This document shows positions 1 through 6,797 of a stretch of 8,842 nucleotides of DNA, piece by piece. Source of the DNA: Clostridia bacterium (GTDB taxonomy: Bacteria; Bacillota_A; Clostridia; Christensenellales; Aristaeellaceae); the NCBI GenBank assembly GCA_017938645.1, contig JAGBBE010000014.1:1-8842 (forward strand), written 5' to 3'. Each line of letters begins with the position of its first letter. The stretch's first letter is position 1. The notes beneath the pieces are model-generated. The model was not told the DNA's origin and did not search any database. It worked only from the letters and a program-made list of their open reading frames with translations. Made by a program: the position numbers and the translations under genes.

Positions 1-1212
1 ATCGTCCGTTTCCATACCATTTACTGGCCCATCATGCTGCACGCGCTGGGTCTGCCCCTGCCCAAGCAGGTGTTTGCCCACGGCTGGCTGCTGTTTGGCA
101 ACGACAAGATGAGCAAGTCCAAGGGCAATGTGCAGTATGCCCAGCCCATCGTTGCCCGCTATGGCTGCGATGCGCTGCGCTATTATCTGCTGCGTGAAAT
201 GCCCTTCGGTGCGGACGGCAACTACACCAACGAAGCCTTCCTGACCCGCATGAATGCCGATCTGGCCAACGACCTGGGCAACCTGGTTTCCCGTACTGTG
301 GCCATGATCGAAAAGTACTTTGGCGGCGAGCTGCCTGCATGGACCGACGCAGTGGACGAAGCGGTGGATGCTCCTCTGCATGAGCATTGCAAGGCTCTTC
401 CCGGCCTTGTTGAGGCGCAGATGGACAAGCTGCAGTACAGCCAGGCTTTGGCCGAGATCTGGAAGGTCATTGGCGAGTGCAACAAATACATCGACCTCAC
501 CCAGCCCTGGGTGCTTGGTAAGGACGAGAGCAAGAAGGACCGTCTGGCCAATGTGATGCTGACCCTGGCCGAGTGCGTGCGCTTTGTGGCCGTGCTCATC
601 TATCCCTTCATGCCCACCACGCCGGAGCGTATCTTCGCGCAGCTGGGCGTCACCGATGAATCCCTCAAAACATGGGAGTCTCTGGCTGAGTACGGCAAGC
701 TGCCCGCCGGTACCAAGGTGCAGAAGGGCGAAGCGCTCTTCCCGCGCATTGACATCAAGAAGGAACTCGAGGCGCTGAATCCCGCCGAGGACAAGCAGCC
801 CGAAGCCAAGAAGGAAAAGAAGCAGGAGAAGAAAAAGGAACAGAAGAAGGAAGAAAAGCCTGAGGAACTGCCCGAAGGCATCATCTCCATCGACATGTTT
901 GACAAGATCCAGCTCCGTGTCGCCCGCATCCTGACTGCTGAAAAGGTCAAGGGAAGCGACAAGCTGCTTCACTTCTCCGTCAAGCTCACGGACGACGAAC
1001 CTGTTCGCAGTGTTGTCAGCGGCATCGCCAAGTTCTATACCCCCGAAGAAATGGTCGGCAAGCAGGTTGTGCTTGTCAGCAACCTCAAGCCCGCCAAGCT
1101 GCGCGGCATCCCCAGCGAGGGCATGATTCTGTGCGCCTCTGACGCCGAGGACAAGGTGCTCAAGCTCTGTACCGTCGAACCCGGCATGGAGGATGGAGCG
1201 TACATTCGATGA
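1..1212 (+). CDS. metG: Methionyl-tRNA synthetase, 3' part (N-terminus outside window)
   Basis: This enzyme attaches methionine to tRNA(Met) in the cytoplasm. The reading frame is open from base 1, and about 403 codons are visible before TGA at 1210-1212. The family is about 640-660 residues long, so roughly the first 240-260 residues, including the HIGH motif, lie upstream. The KMSKS signature of class I synthetases is at 106-120. It is followed by the helical anticodon-binding domain, including the N-x-Y...QPW segment near 481-510 that carries the anticodon-stacking Trp. A Lys/Glu-rich linker (802-858) joins it to a C-terminal OB-fold tRNA-binding domain (Trbp111/EMAPII type, about 880-1212) with the LRVARI and NLKPAKLRGIPSEGM motifs. 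The stop overlaps the tatD start by four bases (ATGA), which implies translational coupling. The family call is very secure. Confidence 0.97.
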   Translation: MVRFHTIYWPIMLHALGLPLPKQVFAHGWLLFGNDKMSKSKGNVQYAQPIVARYGCDALRYYLLREMPFGADGNYTNEAFLTRMNADLANDLGNLVSRTVAMIEKYFGGELPAWTDAVDEAVDAPLHEHCKALPGLVEAQMDKLQYSQALAEIWKVIGECNKYIDLTQPWVLGKDESKKDRLANVMLTLAECVRFVAVLIYPFMPTTPERIFAQLGVTDESLKTWESLAEYGKLPAGTKVQKGEALFPRIDIKKELEALNPAEDKQPEAKKEKKQEKKKEQKKEEKPEELPEGIISIDMFDKIQLRVARILTAEKVKGSDKLLHFSVKLTDDEPVRSVVSGIAKFYTPEEMVGKQVVLVSNLKPAKLRGIPSEGMILCASDAEDKVLKLCTVEPGMEDGAYIR

Positions 1213-1985
1213 ACCTTTTTGATTCGCACTGTCATCTGGAAAACGGCCGCTTTGAAAGCGACCTTCCGGAAGTTATGGCCCGCATGGAGGATGCAGGGGT
1301 TCGCCGCTGCATCCTCGCAGGCAGCGATATGGAAACCAGTCAGCAGATCGTTGCATTGACCAAAGAGCATCCCAATGTCTTTGGCGTGGTGGGCATTCAT
1401 CCGCATGATGCAAAGACGTGGACGGATGATTGTTATGACCGCATCCGCGAGTGGGTGAAGGAAGACAGAATCGTCGGCGTGGGCGAAATAGGTCTGGATT
1501 ACTATTACGACCATTCTCCGCGCGATGTACAGCAGGAGGTTTTTGTCAAGCAGCTGCTGCTTGCGCATGAACTGAATCTGCCTGCCGTGTTCCATGTGCG
1601 CGATGCGCATGGAGATGTGCTGTCCATTCTGCGTGCGCATCGCAGCGAACTGCCCTCCGGCGTTGTGCACTGCTACTGCGGAAGCGTGGAAAGTGCGCGC
1701 GAATACCTGGATATGGGTTTCTATATTTCCTTTGCCGGTCCGATTACCTTCAAAAATGCCAACAAGCTGCTGGATGCTGCGAAGTATGTGCCGCTTGACC
1801 GAATTCTGGTGGAGACCGACAGTCCGTACCTCGCGCCTGTACCTATGCGCGGCAGACGGAATGAACCCGCATTTGTACAGTATGTTGCGCAGACTGTTGC
1901 CGATCTGCGCGGGATGGATGCTGAAGCATTTGCGCAGATTGCAGCTGAGAACACATGCCGCCTGTTTGGTATTTCGGAGGGCTGA
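1209..1985 (+). CDS. tatD: TatD-family metal-dependent deoxyribonuclease
   Basis: This is a 258-residue TIM-barrel hydrolase of the amidohydrolase superfamily, the usual length for TatD. Family members are Mg2+-dependent DNases with 3'-5' exonuclease activity, implicated in DNA repair and quality control. They are cytoplasmic and, despite the name, not part of the Tat export machinery. The expected metal ligands are all visible: His7 and His9 (FDSHCHLE), Glu93 (GVGEIGLDYYYD), His129 (FHVRDAH), His154 (VHCYCGS) and Asp204 (VETDSPYLAP). The start ATG lies within the metG stop (ATGA), with a GGAG at 1195-1198 about 10 bases upstream. The gene therefore overlaps metG and is probably co-transcribed and coupled. 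A TatD gene right after a methionyl-tRNA synthetase gene is also found in B. subtilis. The exact substrate is not shown by the sequence. Confidence 0.95.
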   Translation: MNLFDSHCHLENGRFESDLPEVMARMEDAGVRRCILAGSDMETSQQIVALTKEHPNVFGVVGIHPHDAKTWTDDCYDRIREWVKEDRIVGVGEIGLDYYYDHSPRDVQQEVFVKQLLLAHELNLPAVFHVRDAHGDVLSILRAHRSELPSGVVHCYCGSVESAREYLDMGFYISFAGPITFKNANKLLDAAKYVPLDRILVETDSPYLAPVPMRGRRNEPAFVQYVAQTVADLRGMDAEAFAQIAAENTCRLFGISEG

Positions 1986-1989
1986 CAGC

Positions 1990-2472
1990 ATGCAGATCAG
2001 ACGCGCAAATATACAGGATCTGGACAGGCTGATGGAGATCTATGCCGGAGCACGCAAGTTTATGGCTGATCATGGCAATCCCGGCCAGTGGTGGGGCGGA
2101 TATCCGACCCGCAGTATGCTGGAAGAAGACATTGCTGTCGGTCAGCTGTATGTATGCGAAGAAAACAGCCATCTTTATGCCTCTTTTGTGCTGGCTTTGG
2201 GCGATGATCCGACCTATGCCGTCATTGAAGGCGCGTGGAAGGATGACCGTCCCTACGGTACGCTGCACCGTATCGCATCCAGCGGTGAAAAGTGCGGCAT
2301 GACAGACGTAATTGTGCGCTGGGCGTTTGGTCAAACCGGCAATCTGCGCGCTGATACGCACGAACTGAATCTGCCTATGCAGAATGGATTGACAAGAAAC
2401 GGCTTCGAACGCTGCGGAATCATCTATGTGGATGACGGCACGCCGCGCATTGCCTATCAGAAAACCAAGTGA
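1990..2472 (+). CDS. GNAT-family N-acetyltransferase
   Basis: This 160-residue protein resembles small stand-alone GNAT acetyltransferases, which move acetyl from acetyl-CoA to an amine on a small molecule or protein. The N-terminus (MQIRRANIQDLDRLMEIY) is the typical beta1-alpha1 opening of the fold. The QWWGGYP segment near residues 33-39 recurs in a Firmicutes subgroup I recognise from memory. The C-terminal block D122-T-H followed by N127 and MQN (130-132), then GF (138-139), is the usual end of the acetyl-CoA domain. The pyrophosphate-binding loop is degenerate: residues 100-105 read EKCGMT where Q/R-x-x-G-x-G/A is expected. I chose the ATG at 1990 because GGAGGG at 1976-1981 sits 8 bases before it and the gene begins four bases after the tatD stop. 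The same frame is open further upstream, but only as an overlap with tatD. The substrate is unknown. Confidence 0.85.
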   Translation: MQIRRANIQDLDRLMEIYAGARKFMADHGNPGQWWGGYPTRSMLEEDIAVGQLYVCEENSHLYASFVLALGDDPTYAVIEGAWKDDRPYGTLHRIASSGEKCGMTDVIVRWAFGQTGNLRADTHELNLPMQNGLTRNGFERCGIIYVDDGTPRIAYQKTK

Positions 2473-2488
2473 GAAAGAGGAACGTAAT

Positions 2489-3376
2489 ATGCTGCCCAAA
2501 CTGATCGTGATCGCGGGAACCAATGCCTCCGGCAAAAGCGGATTGGGTATTCAGCTCGCCAAATACTACGGCGGAGAAGTTGTTTCCGCTGACTCCCGTC
2601 AGGTATTCCGCGGGCTCGATCTGGGCAGCGGCAAGGTGACGCAGGAAGAAATGCAGGGCGTGCCTCATCATCTGATTGATGTGGCAGAGCCGGGCGATTT
2701 CTATTCCATGGCGGATTTTCAGAAGCAGGCCTATAAGGCGATTGACGATATCATCGCCCGCGGCAAGCTGCCTTTTCTGGTGGGCGGCACGGGCCTGTAT
2801 GTCGCATCTGTGGCCGACGGCTACGTGATGAGCAACCGCATGCCTGATCTGGCTTATCGCGACGAACTTGAAAAGCTCACTACCGAACAGCTCTACCGTA
2901 TGCTGCTTGAAAAAATTCCGAATACCGACGTTGATCCCCGAAACCGCAACCGCGTAATGCGCATGCTTGAAAAAATCCATGACGGCGACGATGTGGTTCC
3001 ATCCAAGGAAGCACGGTACGAGACGCTGCGCCTTGGCGTGACGTGGGACCGTCCTGTGCTCAGGCAGCGCATCGACGAGCGTCTTGACCGCAGGCTGGAG
3101 GAAGGCATGATTGACGAAGTGAAAAATCTGCTGGACTCTGGCGTGAGTGAAACTTTTATGCTCAAGCTCGGTCTGGAATACAGGTTCATCACCCAGTACC
3201 TCAAGGGTGAGTACAGTTCTCTGGAGGAGATGAAGGAGCTGCTTGCAACTGCTATCAAGCAGTTTGCCAAGCGGCAGATGATCTGGTTCCGCAGGGATAC
3301 CTCCATTCACTGGCTGGACATGACAGCCGATCCCATGGGGGAAGCCTGCGCAAAAATTGATGAATTCATTGAGTAA
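2489..3376 (+). CDS. miaA: tRNA dimethylallyltransferase (MiaA family, variant)
   Basis: MiaA transfers a dimethylallyl group to N6 of adenosine 37 in tRNAs that read codons starting with U, which stabilises codon pairing. The protein has 295 residues, slightly short of the usual 300-315. The P-loop GTNASGKS is at residues 10-17. Asp35 in ADSRQVFRGLDLG matches the catalytic Asp, PHHLID is at 59-64, and VGGTGLY is at 98-104. The DPRNRNRVMRMLE segment corresponds to the family's D-x-x-N-x-x-R-x-x-R region, and FAKRQMIWFRRD ends the core. The usual LGYKE/LGYRE motif is replaced by LGLEYRF, as in a second MiaA clade I recall from Bacteroidetes. The start is ATG 2489, eight bases after AAAGAGG (2474-2480). 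An in-frame ATG at 2426 lies inside the GNAT gene and lacks support. The gene begins 16 bases after the GNAT stop and is probably in the same operon. Confidence 0.93.
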   Translation: MLPKLIVIAGTNASGKSGLGIQLAKYYGGEVVSADSRQVFRGLDLGSGKVTQEEMQGVPHHLIDVAEPGDFYSMADFQKQAYKAIDDIIARGKLPFLVGGTGLYVASVADGYVMSNRMPDLAYRDELEKLTTEQLYRMLLEKIPNTDVDPRNRNRVMRMLEKIHDGDDVVPSKEARYETLRLGVTWDRPVLRQRIDERLDRRLEEGMIDEVKNLLDSGVSETFMLKLGLEYRFITQYLKGEYSSLEEMKELLATAIKQFAKRQMIWFRRDTSIHWLDMTADPMGEACAKIDEFIE

Positions 3377-3411
3377 ATGCTGCGTACCGCGGCATTTTCT
3401 CTTATCTATAT

Positions 3412-3417
3412 GGAGGA
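3412..3417 (+). promoter_or_regulatory. Ribosome binding site for the GT-C membrane protein
   Basis: GGAGGA lies seven bases before ATG 3425. It decides the start of the membrane glycosyltransferase over the earlier in-frame ATGs at 3377 and 3410. ATG 3377 directly abuts the miaA stop without its own Shine-Dalgarno, and ATG 3410 lies just upstream of this site, too close to use it. Confidence 0.75.
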
Positions 3418-3424
3418 ATGTACC

Positions 3425-5083
3425 ATGCGCAAGACAGCAGATCGCTGGGCGCGGATTTGTTTCTGGCTCGCTGTGATCGCGATGATGATTGTTGGAAGAT
3501 ATACCTATCAGGATTATGGCATCACGGTGGATGAAGATGTGGAACGCAAAACAGCGTTTGTCAACTATCAGTATGCATATGAAAAACTCACTGGCGAGGA
3601 AATTCGGGAGTTCGATATTGATCTGAATGACTATCACGACCGGTATTACGGTTCTGCTCTGCAGCTGCCGATGGTTGCGGTCGAACACCTGACCGGCTTC
3701 ACCATGCCTCTGCGCGATGCGTTTTTGATCAGGCATCTGTATACCTTCGGACTTTGCGTGGCCGGTTGGATGTGCTTCTACCTCTTCTGCAGACAGGTTT
3801 TCAAAAACAGCTGGCTTGCTCTGCTGGGCATGCTGATGGTAGCGCTGTATCCGCGGTTCTGGGGGGAGCAGTTTACCAATATCAAGGATCTGGTGTTTGC
3901 AGCATCATGCTGCGCAAGCCTCATGGGCGTTGCGCTGTGTCTGGAGCATGAAGGAAAATGGCGGTATGAGGTAATTGGTGCGTTTTTGAGCGCGCTGTGT
4001 GCAAACACGCGCTTTATCGGCTTTCAGTTTCCGGCGCTTCTGTTCGGCTACCGTGTGCTGCGCGACTGGCTTCTGGACGGAAGTGCAAAAGGAGAGATGG
4101 GGGAATGGCTTGCAAAGAAGCTGCCCCGCTATGTCATTCATCTTGTACTGGTTTTTGCGTTCTATTTCCTGATTACGCCCGCATCGTGGGAAAATCCGTT
4201 TGCCTATCTGATCGGGGTATTCAAAACCTTCTCCAATTATTCCACATGGGGCGGAACGGTTCTGTTCCTGGGTAAGGTTTATCCGGGAAGCCAGCTTCCC
4301 TGGTATTATCTGTTTGGATGGATTCTGCTTTCTACACCGCTGTGGTATCTGGCGCTTATGGCAGTCGGAATTTTTGATGCAGGAAAAGCGCTGGCAGAAA
4401 AGCAGAAGATTCAGCTATGGCTCACGGGTGAACACCGCTACTTTGTGCTATGCCTCGCGGTTGCGGCCATCCCGCTGGTAACGCCCGTTTTCAAGGAGGT
4501 TACGCTCTATAACAGCTGGCGTCATGCGTATTATGTGTTCCCGCCGCTGGTAGTGCTGGCGCTGTTCGGACTGCGAGGGCTTTGGCAGTATGTGTCCCGG
4601 AAAAAAACAGTGCATCGGATGCTTGCAGCAGCAGTTTGTCTGATGCTTCTTGCGCAGGTGGGATGGACAGCTTATAACCATCCGTATGAGAAAGTCTACT
4701 TCAATCCCATCGGCAGACAGTCCGCTGAACTGGTGGACAGGGATTACTGGTATGAAAGCGGATACGAGCAGCTTCAGGTTATTCTTCGCAACGATGACAC
4801 CAAGCGGATTTCGCTGTCTTCCGACGGTATGATCGGCATCTCCGTTTTTGATTTCCTGCCCGAGGAGGAAGCGAACCGTTTCTCCGTTCTTTACGGCGGC
4901 TTGGGCGAAGTTGACTACTATATCGACGGCGCTGACACCGCCCAGCCGGAGCGCTTTGACAACTACACGCCTGTGTATGAACTTCGCATGAAGGATGGAC
5001 TGGTACTGTCCACCATCCACATCCGGAATGATCTGCTTGAAGAACGCTTTGGTGGTATCTATCCTGAATACAATCTGGAGTAA
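3425..5083 (+). CDS. GT-C fold membrane glycosyltransferase (GT39/PMT-like), substrate unknown
   Basis: This 552-residue protein has about 10 hydrophobic segments, beginning with one at residues 8-25 and ending with one encoded near 4615-4675. A hydrophilic C-terminal domain of roughly 130 residues follows. The first extracytoplasmic loop starts with an acidic cluster (Asp36-Glu37-Asp38 in YGITVDED). This is the position of the catalytic or metal-binding acid in GT-C enzymes, which use polyprenyl-phosphate sugars on the outer face of the membrane. A FTNIKDLVFA segment resembles the N-x-K-D region of GT39/PMT-like proteins. A DRDYWYESGYEQL segment after the last helix resembles the DYWG...E motif of phospholipid-carrier-dependent glycosyltransferases. 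Both comparisons are from memory. The likely role is transfer of a sugar to an envelope glycan, lipid or protein. Neither donor nor acceptor can be inferred, since no neighbour is a glycan gene. It starts 48 bases after the miaA stop and appears to be the last gene of the unit. Confidence 0.75.
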   Translation: MRKTADRWARICFWLAVIAMMIVGRYTYQDYGITVDEDVERKTAFVNYQYAYEKLTGEEIREFDIDLNDYHDRYYGSALQLPMVAVEHLTGFTMPLRDAFLIRHLYTFGLCVAGWMCFYLFCRQVFKNSWLALLGMLMVALYPRFWGEQFTNIKDLVFAASCCASLMGVALCLEHEGKWRYEVIGAFLSALCANTRFIGFQFPALLFGYRVLRDWLLDGSAKGEMGEWLAKKLPRYVIHLVLVFAFYFLITPASWENPFAYLIGVFKTFSNYSTWGGTVLFLGKVYPGSQLPWYYLFGWILLSTPLWYLALMAVGIFDAGKALAEKQKIQLWLTGEHRYFVLCLAVAAIPLVTPVFKEVTLYNSWRHAYYVFPPLVVLALFGLRGLWQYVSRKKTVHRMLAAAVCLMLLAQVGWTAYNHPYEKVYFNPIGRQSAELVDRDYWYESGYEQLQVILRNDDTKRISLSSDGMIGISVFDFLPEEEANRFSVLYGGLGEVDYYIDGADTAQPERFDNYTPVYELRMKDGLVLSTIHIRNDLLEERFGGIYPEYNLE

Positions 5084-5124
5084 ACGTCCGATTTGGCGTT
5101 TGAGGGATCAAAATCCGTCAGAAT

Positions 5125-5138
5125 GTCACAATTGTAAC
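5125..5138. repeat. 14-base imperfect palindrome (possible operator)
   Basis: GTCACAATTGTAAC pairs with itself at six of seven positions around the AATT centre. It overlaps the candidate -35 element TTGTAA at 5132-5137, as a repressor operator might. A match this good is not rare by chance in 220 bases, so the functional reading is weak. Confidence 0.25.
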
Positions 5139-5169
5139 GAGGAAGAAAATGGGTTCAAAAATTCTCTGC

Positions 5170-5188
5170 TAAATTTGAGAAAAATTTA
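5170..5188. repeat. Perfect 7-base inverted repeat, TAAATTT-N5-AAATTTA
   Basis: The two arms at 5170-5176 and 5182-5188 are exact reverse complements separated by GAGAA. It is AT-only, so a poor RNA hairpin but a plausible protein-binding site. It lies about 120 bases before the carboxyltransferase start. No T-run follows, so it is not an intrinsic terminator. Confidence 0.3.
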
Positions 5189-5292
5189 TCAAAATGGCAG
5201 GAATACAGGTAGGGAAAGACGAATCAAAGGAATGGGGAGCAAGTTGGACTTTCGTTCATTTGCCCTCAACCATTGACCATTATCGCATGGAA

Positions 5293-5297
5293 GGGAG
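5293..5297 (+). promoter_or_regulatory. Ribosome binding site for the carboxyltransferase gene
   Basis: GGGAG lies seven bases before ATG 5305 and supports that start. In-frame ATGs at 5194 and 5287 have no comparable site. Confidence 0.6.
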
Positions 5298-5304
5298 AAC
5301 GGAA

Positions 5305-6777
5305 ATGCACAACTCACAAGACCTTCAAAAGGTGCTTAAGCTCCGCGAGACCATTCTCGCTGGCAGCGAAAAGCGCCTCAAGGAACAGCGCGATGCTGGC
5401 AAGCTGACCGCTCGCGAGCGCGTTGAAAAGCTTGCGGACGCCGGCAGCTTCGTGGAGCTGTTCGCGCTGGTTAGCCAGAACGAGGAGGGCGCGGGCGTCA
5501 TCACTGGCTACGCGACCATCGATCAGCGTCCGGTCTACATCTTCGCTCAGGATTTCACTGTGCGCGGCGGCGCGATGGGCAAGGCTCAGGCTGCCAAGAT
5601 CGTCAAGCTCCTGGACATGGCTCTTAAGACGGGCGCTCCCGTCGTTGCCCTCATGGACAGCGCCGGCGTGCGCATCGATGAAGGCGCCGCTGCCATGAGC
5701 GCTTACAGCGAGATCTACAACAAGCTTGCCCGCATGAGCGGCGTGTGCCCCATCGTGTCTGTGGTGCTGGGCCCGGCCATCGGCGGCGCGGCTCTGATCA
5801 CCCAGCTGGCCGACGTGTCCATCGTGGCCGAAAAGGTCGGTCAGGTCATGGTCTTCGGTCCTCAGGTCATGGCCGCTATGAACGGCAAGGCTGTGAAGGC
5901 TGAAGAATTCGGCGGCGCCAAGGTTGCCGCTGAGCAGGGCGCTTGCGCGCTGACTGCCGAAACCGAGGAAGAAGCCCTCGAAAAGGCCAAGAAGATCCTC
6001 GACCTGCTGCCCTCCAGCAACCTGGAAGACAGCGAAATCGTCGACACGGACGACATGAACCGTCTGCTGCCCGCGATCGATCCTGCCAATGCGGACGAGC
6101 TGGTCAAGGCCATCGCCGACAATGGCTCCGTGATCGAACTCTACGAAGCCTATGGCAAGTCCGTCAAGACTGTGCTGTGCCGCATGGGAGGCCGCGCGGT
6201 TGCCATCGTGGCTGCCACCGGCAAGCTCTGCGCCGCCTGCCTGCAGAAGGCTGCCCGCTTTGTTCGTCTGGCTGACTGCTTCGGCATCCCGGTTGTGAGC
6301 CTGCTGAATACCTGCGGCGTTGAAGTCAACAGCATCGAAGGTCAGGGCTGGCTGTTCAAGGCTCAGGCTCAGCTGCTGTACGCTTACGCCGAGGCTACCA
6401 CCGCCAAGCTGGCCGTCGTTACCGGCGACGCCATCGGTCAGGCCTACGTCGCCATGGGCGGCAAGGGCAATGCCGACGTCACCTACGCATGGCCCGGCGC
6501 TGTGATCTCCGCTTTGACTCCCGAAGCCGCCGTTGCCGTGCTGTACGCCGATGACGTGAAGGCTGACAAGGAGCTTTCTGTGGAAGCTGCCCGCGCCAAG
6601 TATGCCGAGAAGTACATCGACGAAGTCGCCGGTGCTGTGAATGCCGCCAAGGCTGGCATGGTGGACGATATCATCGATCCTGCCATGACCCGCGCCATGC
6701 TGATTTCTGCCGTTGAGATGCTGGCCTCCAAGCGCGATTCCAATCCGCCCAAGAAGCACGGCAACATGCCGATGTAA
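5305..6777 (+). CDS. Biotin-dependent carboxyltransferase, alpha subunit of a sodium-pumping decarboxylase (MmdA-like)
   Basis: This 490-residue protein has the two-domain crotonase fold of acyl-CoA carboxyltransferases (PccB, MmdA, GcdA). In the complex it would move a carboxyl group from an acyl-CoA, perhaps methylmalonyl-CoA, to biotin on the carrier protein at the inner face of the membrane. Family features are KLTARERVEKL (33-43), VYIFAQDFTVRGGAMG (77-92), the N-domain oxyanion segment GPAIGGAA (156-163), a C-domain AYAEAT...YAWPGA (360-399), and the ending PPKKHGNMPM typical of MmdA/PccB. It is about 20 residues shorter than Veillonella MmdA. The C-domain site is unusual: the GFLPG loop is replaced by TCGVEVNSIEG (336-346), and the GGAYDVM motif reads GQAYVAM (378-384). 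The downstream OadG-like, biotin carrier and beta genes place it firmly in a decarboxylase. The substrate is uncertain, so I give no symbol. Confidence 0.88.
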   Translation: MHNSQDLQKVLKLRETILAGSEKRLKEQRDAGKLTARERVEKLADAGSFVELFALVSQNEEGAGVITGYATIDQRPVYIFAQDFTVRGGAMGKAQAAKIVKLLDMALKTGAPVVALMDSAGVRIDEGAAAMSAYSEIYNKLARMSGVCPIVSVVLGPAIGGAALITQLADVSIVAEKVGQVMVFGPQVMAAMNGKAVKAEEFGGAKVAAEQGACALTAETEEEALEKAKKILDLLPSSNLEDSEIVDTDDMNRLLPAIDPANADELVKAIADNGSVIELYEAYGKSVKTVLCRMGGRAVAIVAATGKLCAACLQKAARFVRLADCFGIPVVSLLNTCGVEVNSIEGQGWLFKAQAQLLYAYAEATTAKLAVVTGDAIGQAYVAMGGKGNADVTYAWPGAVISALTPEAAVAVLYADDVKADKELSVEAARAKYAEKYIDEVAGAVNAAKAGMVDDIIDPAMTRAMLISAVEMLASKRDSNPPKKHGNMPM

Positions 6778-6797
6778 TCTGAAAGGGGGAAACATCG

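Larger units (their letters stand above)
5084..5304. promoter_or_regulatory. AT-rich intergenic region, probable promoter region of the decarboxylase operon
   Basis: This 221-base gap separates the metG-to-glycosyltransferase unit from the decarboxylase operon. Its middle (about 5105-5215) is clearly richer in A and T than the genes on either side. I looked for sigma-70 elements. TTGTAA (5132-5137) and TTGAGA (5175-5180) are plausible -35 hexamers, but neither has a good TATAAT match at 16-18 bases. Two short palindromes are listed separately. No intrinsic terminator, tRNA or credible small ORF is visible. Calling this a promoter region is an inference from position and composition. Confidence 0.4.

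Noticed and set aside
1594..1989. A longer GNAT protein extending upstream through tatD
   Set aside because: The extra 130 or so residues are read out of frame within tatD. The GNAT fold begins at MQIRRANI, with its own ribosome site.
1035..1991. A 318-codon minus-strand open frame opposite the end of metG and tatD
   Set aside because: TatD on the plus strand has all of its metal ligands. The opposite frame shows no motif and no convincing start context.
3377..3424. A 16-residue longer glycosyltransferase starting at ATG 3377
   Set aside because: That ATG directly abuts the miaA stop without its own ribosome site, while GGAGGA at 3412-3417 is ideally spaced for ATG 3425.
2420..3736. A 438-codon minus-strand open frame spanning miaA and the start of the glycosyltransferase
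   Set aside because: It crosses two real plus-strand genes, and its His-rich translation matches no family I know.
5082..5101. Possible terminator hairpin at the end of the glycosyltransferase gene
   Set aside because: AAACGTC and GGCGTTT can form only about seven pairs including one G-U, and no T-run follows, so it is not a convincing intrinsic terminator.
5194..5304. A 37-residue N-terminal extension of the carboxyltransferase from ATG 5194
   Set aside because: The extension lacks a Shine-Dalgarno, resembles no carboxyltransferase N-terminus and falls in AT-rich intergenic sequence. ATG 5305 has GGGAG at good spacing.
5314..6795. A 493-codon open frame on the minus strand opposite the carboxyltransferase gene
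   Set aside because: It mirrors a strongly codon-biased real gene almost exactly, has a Gly/His/Ala/Asp-rich translation with no recognisable domain, and the plus strand gene is a clear family member. It is a shadow frame.
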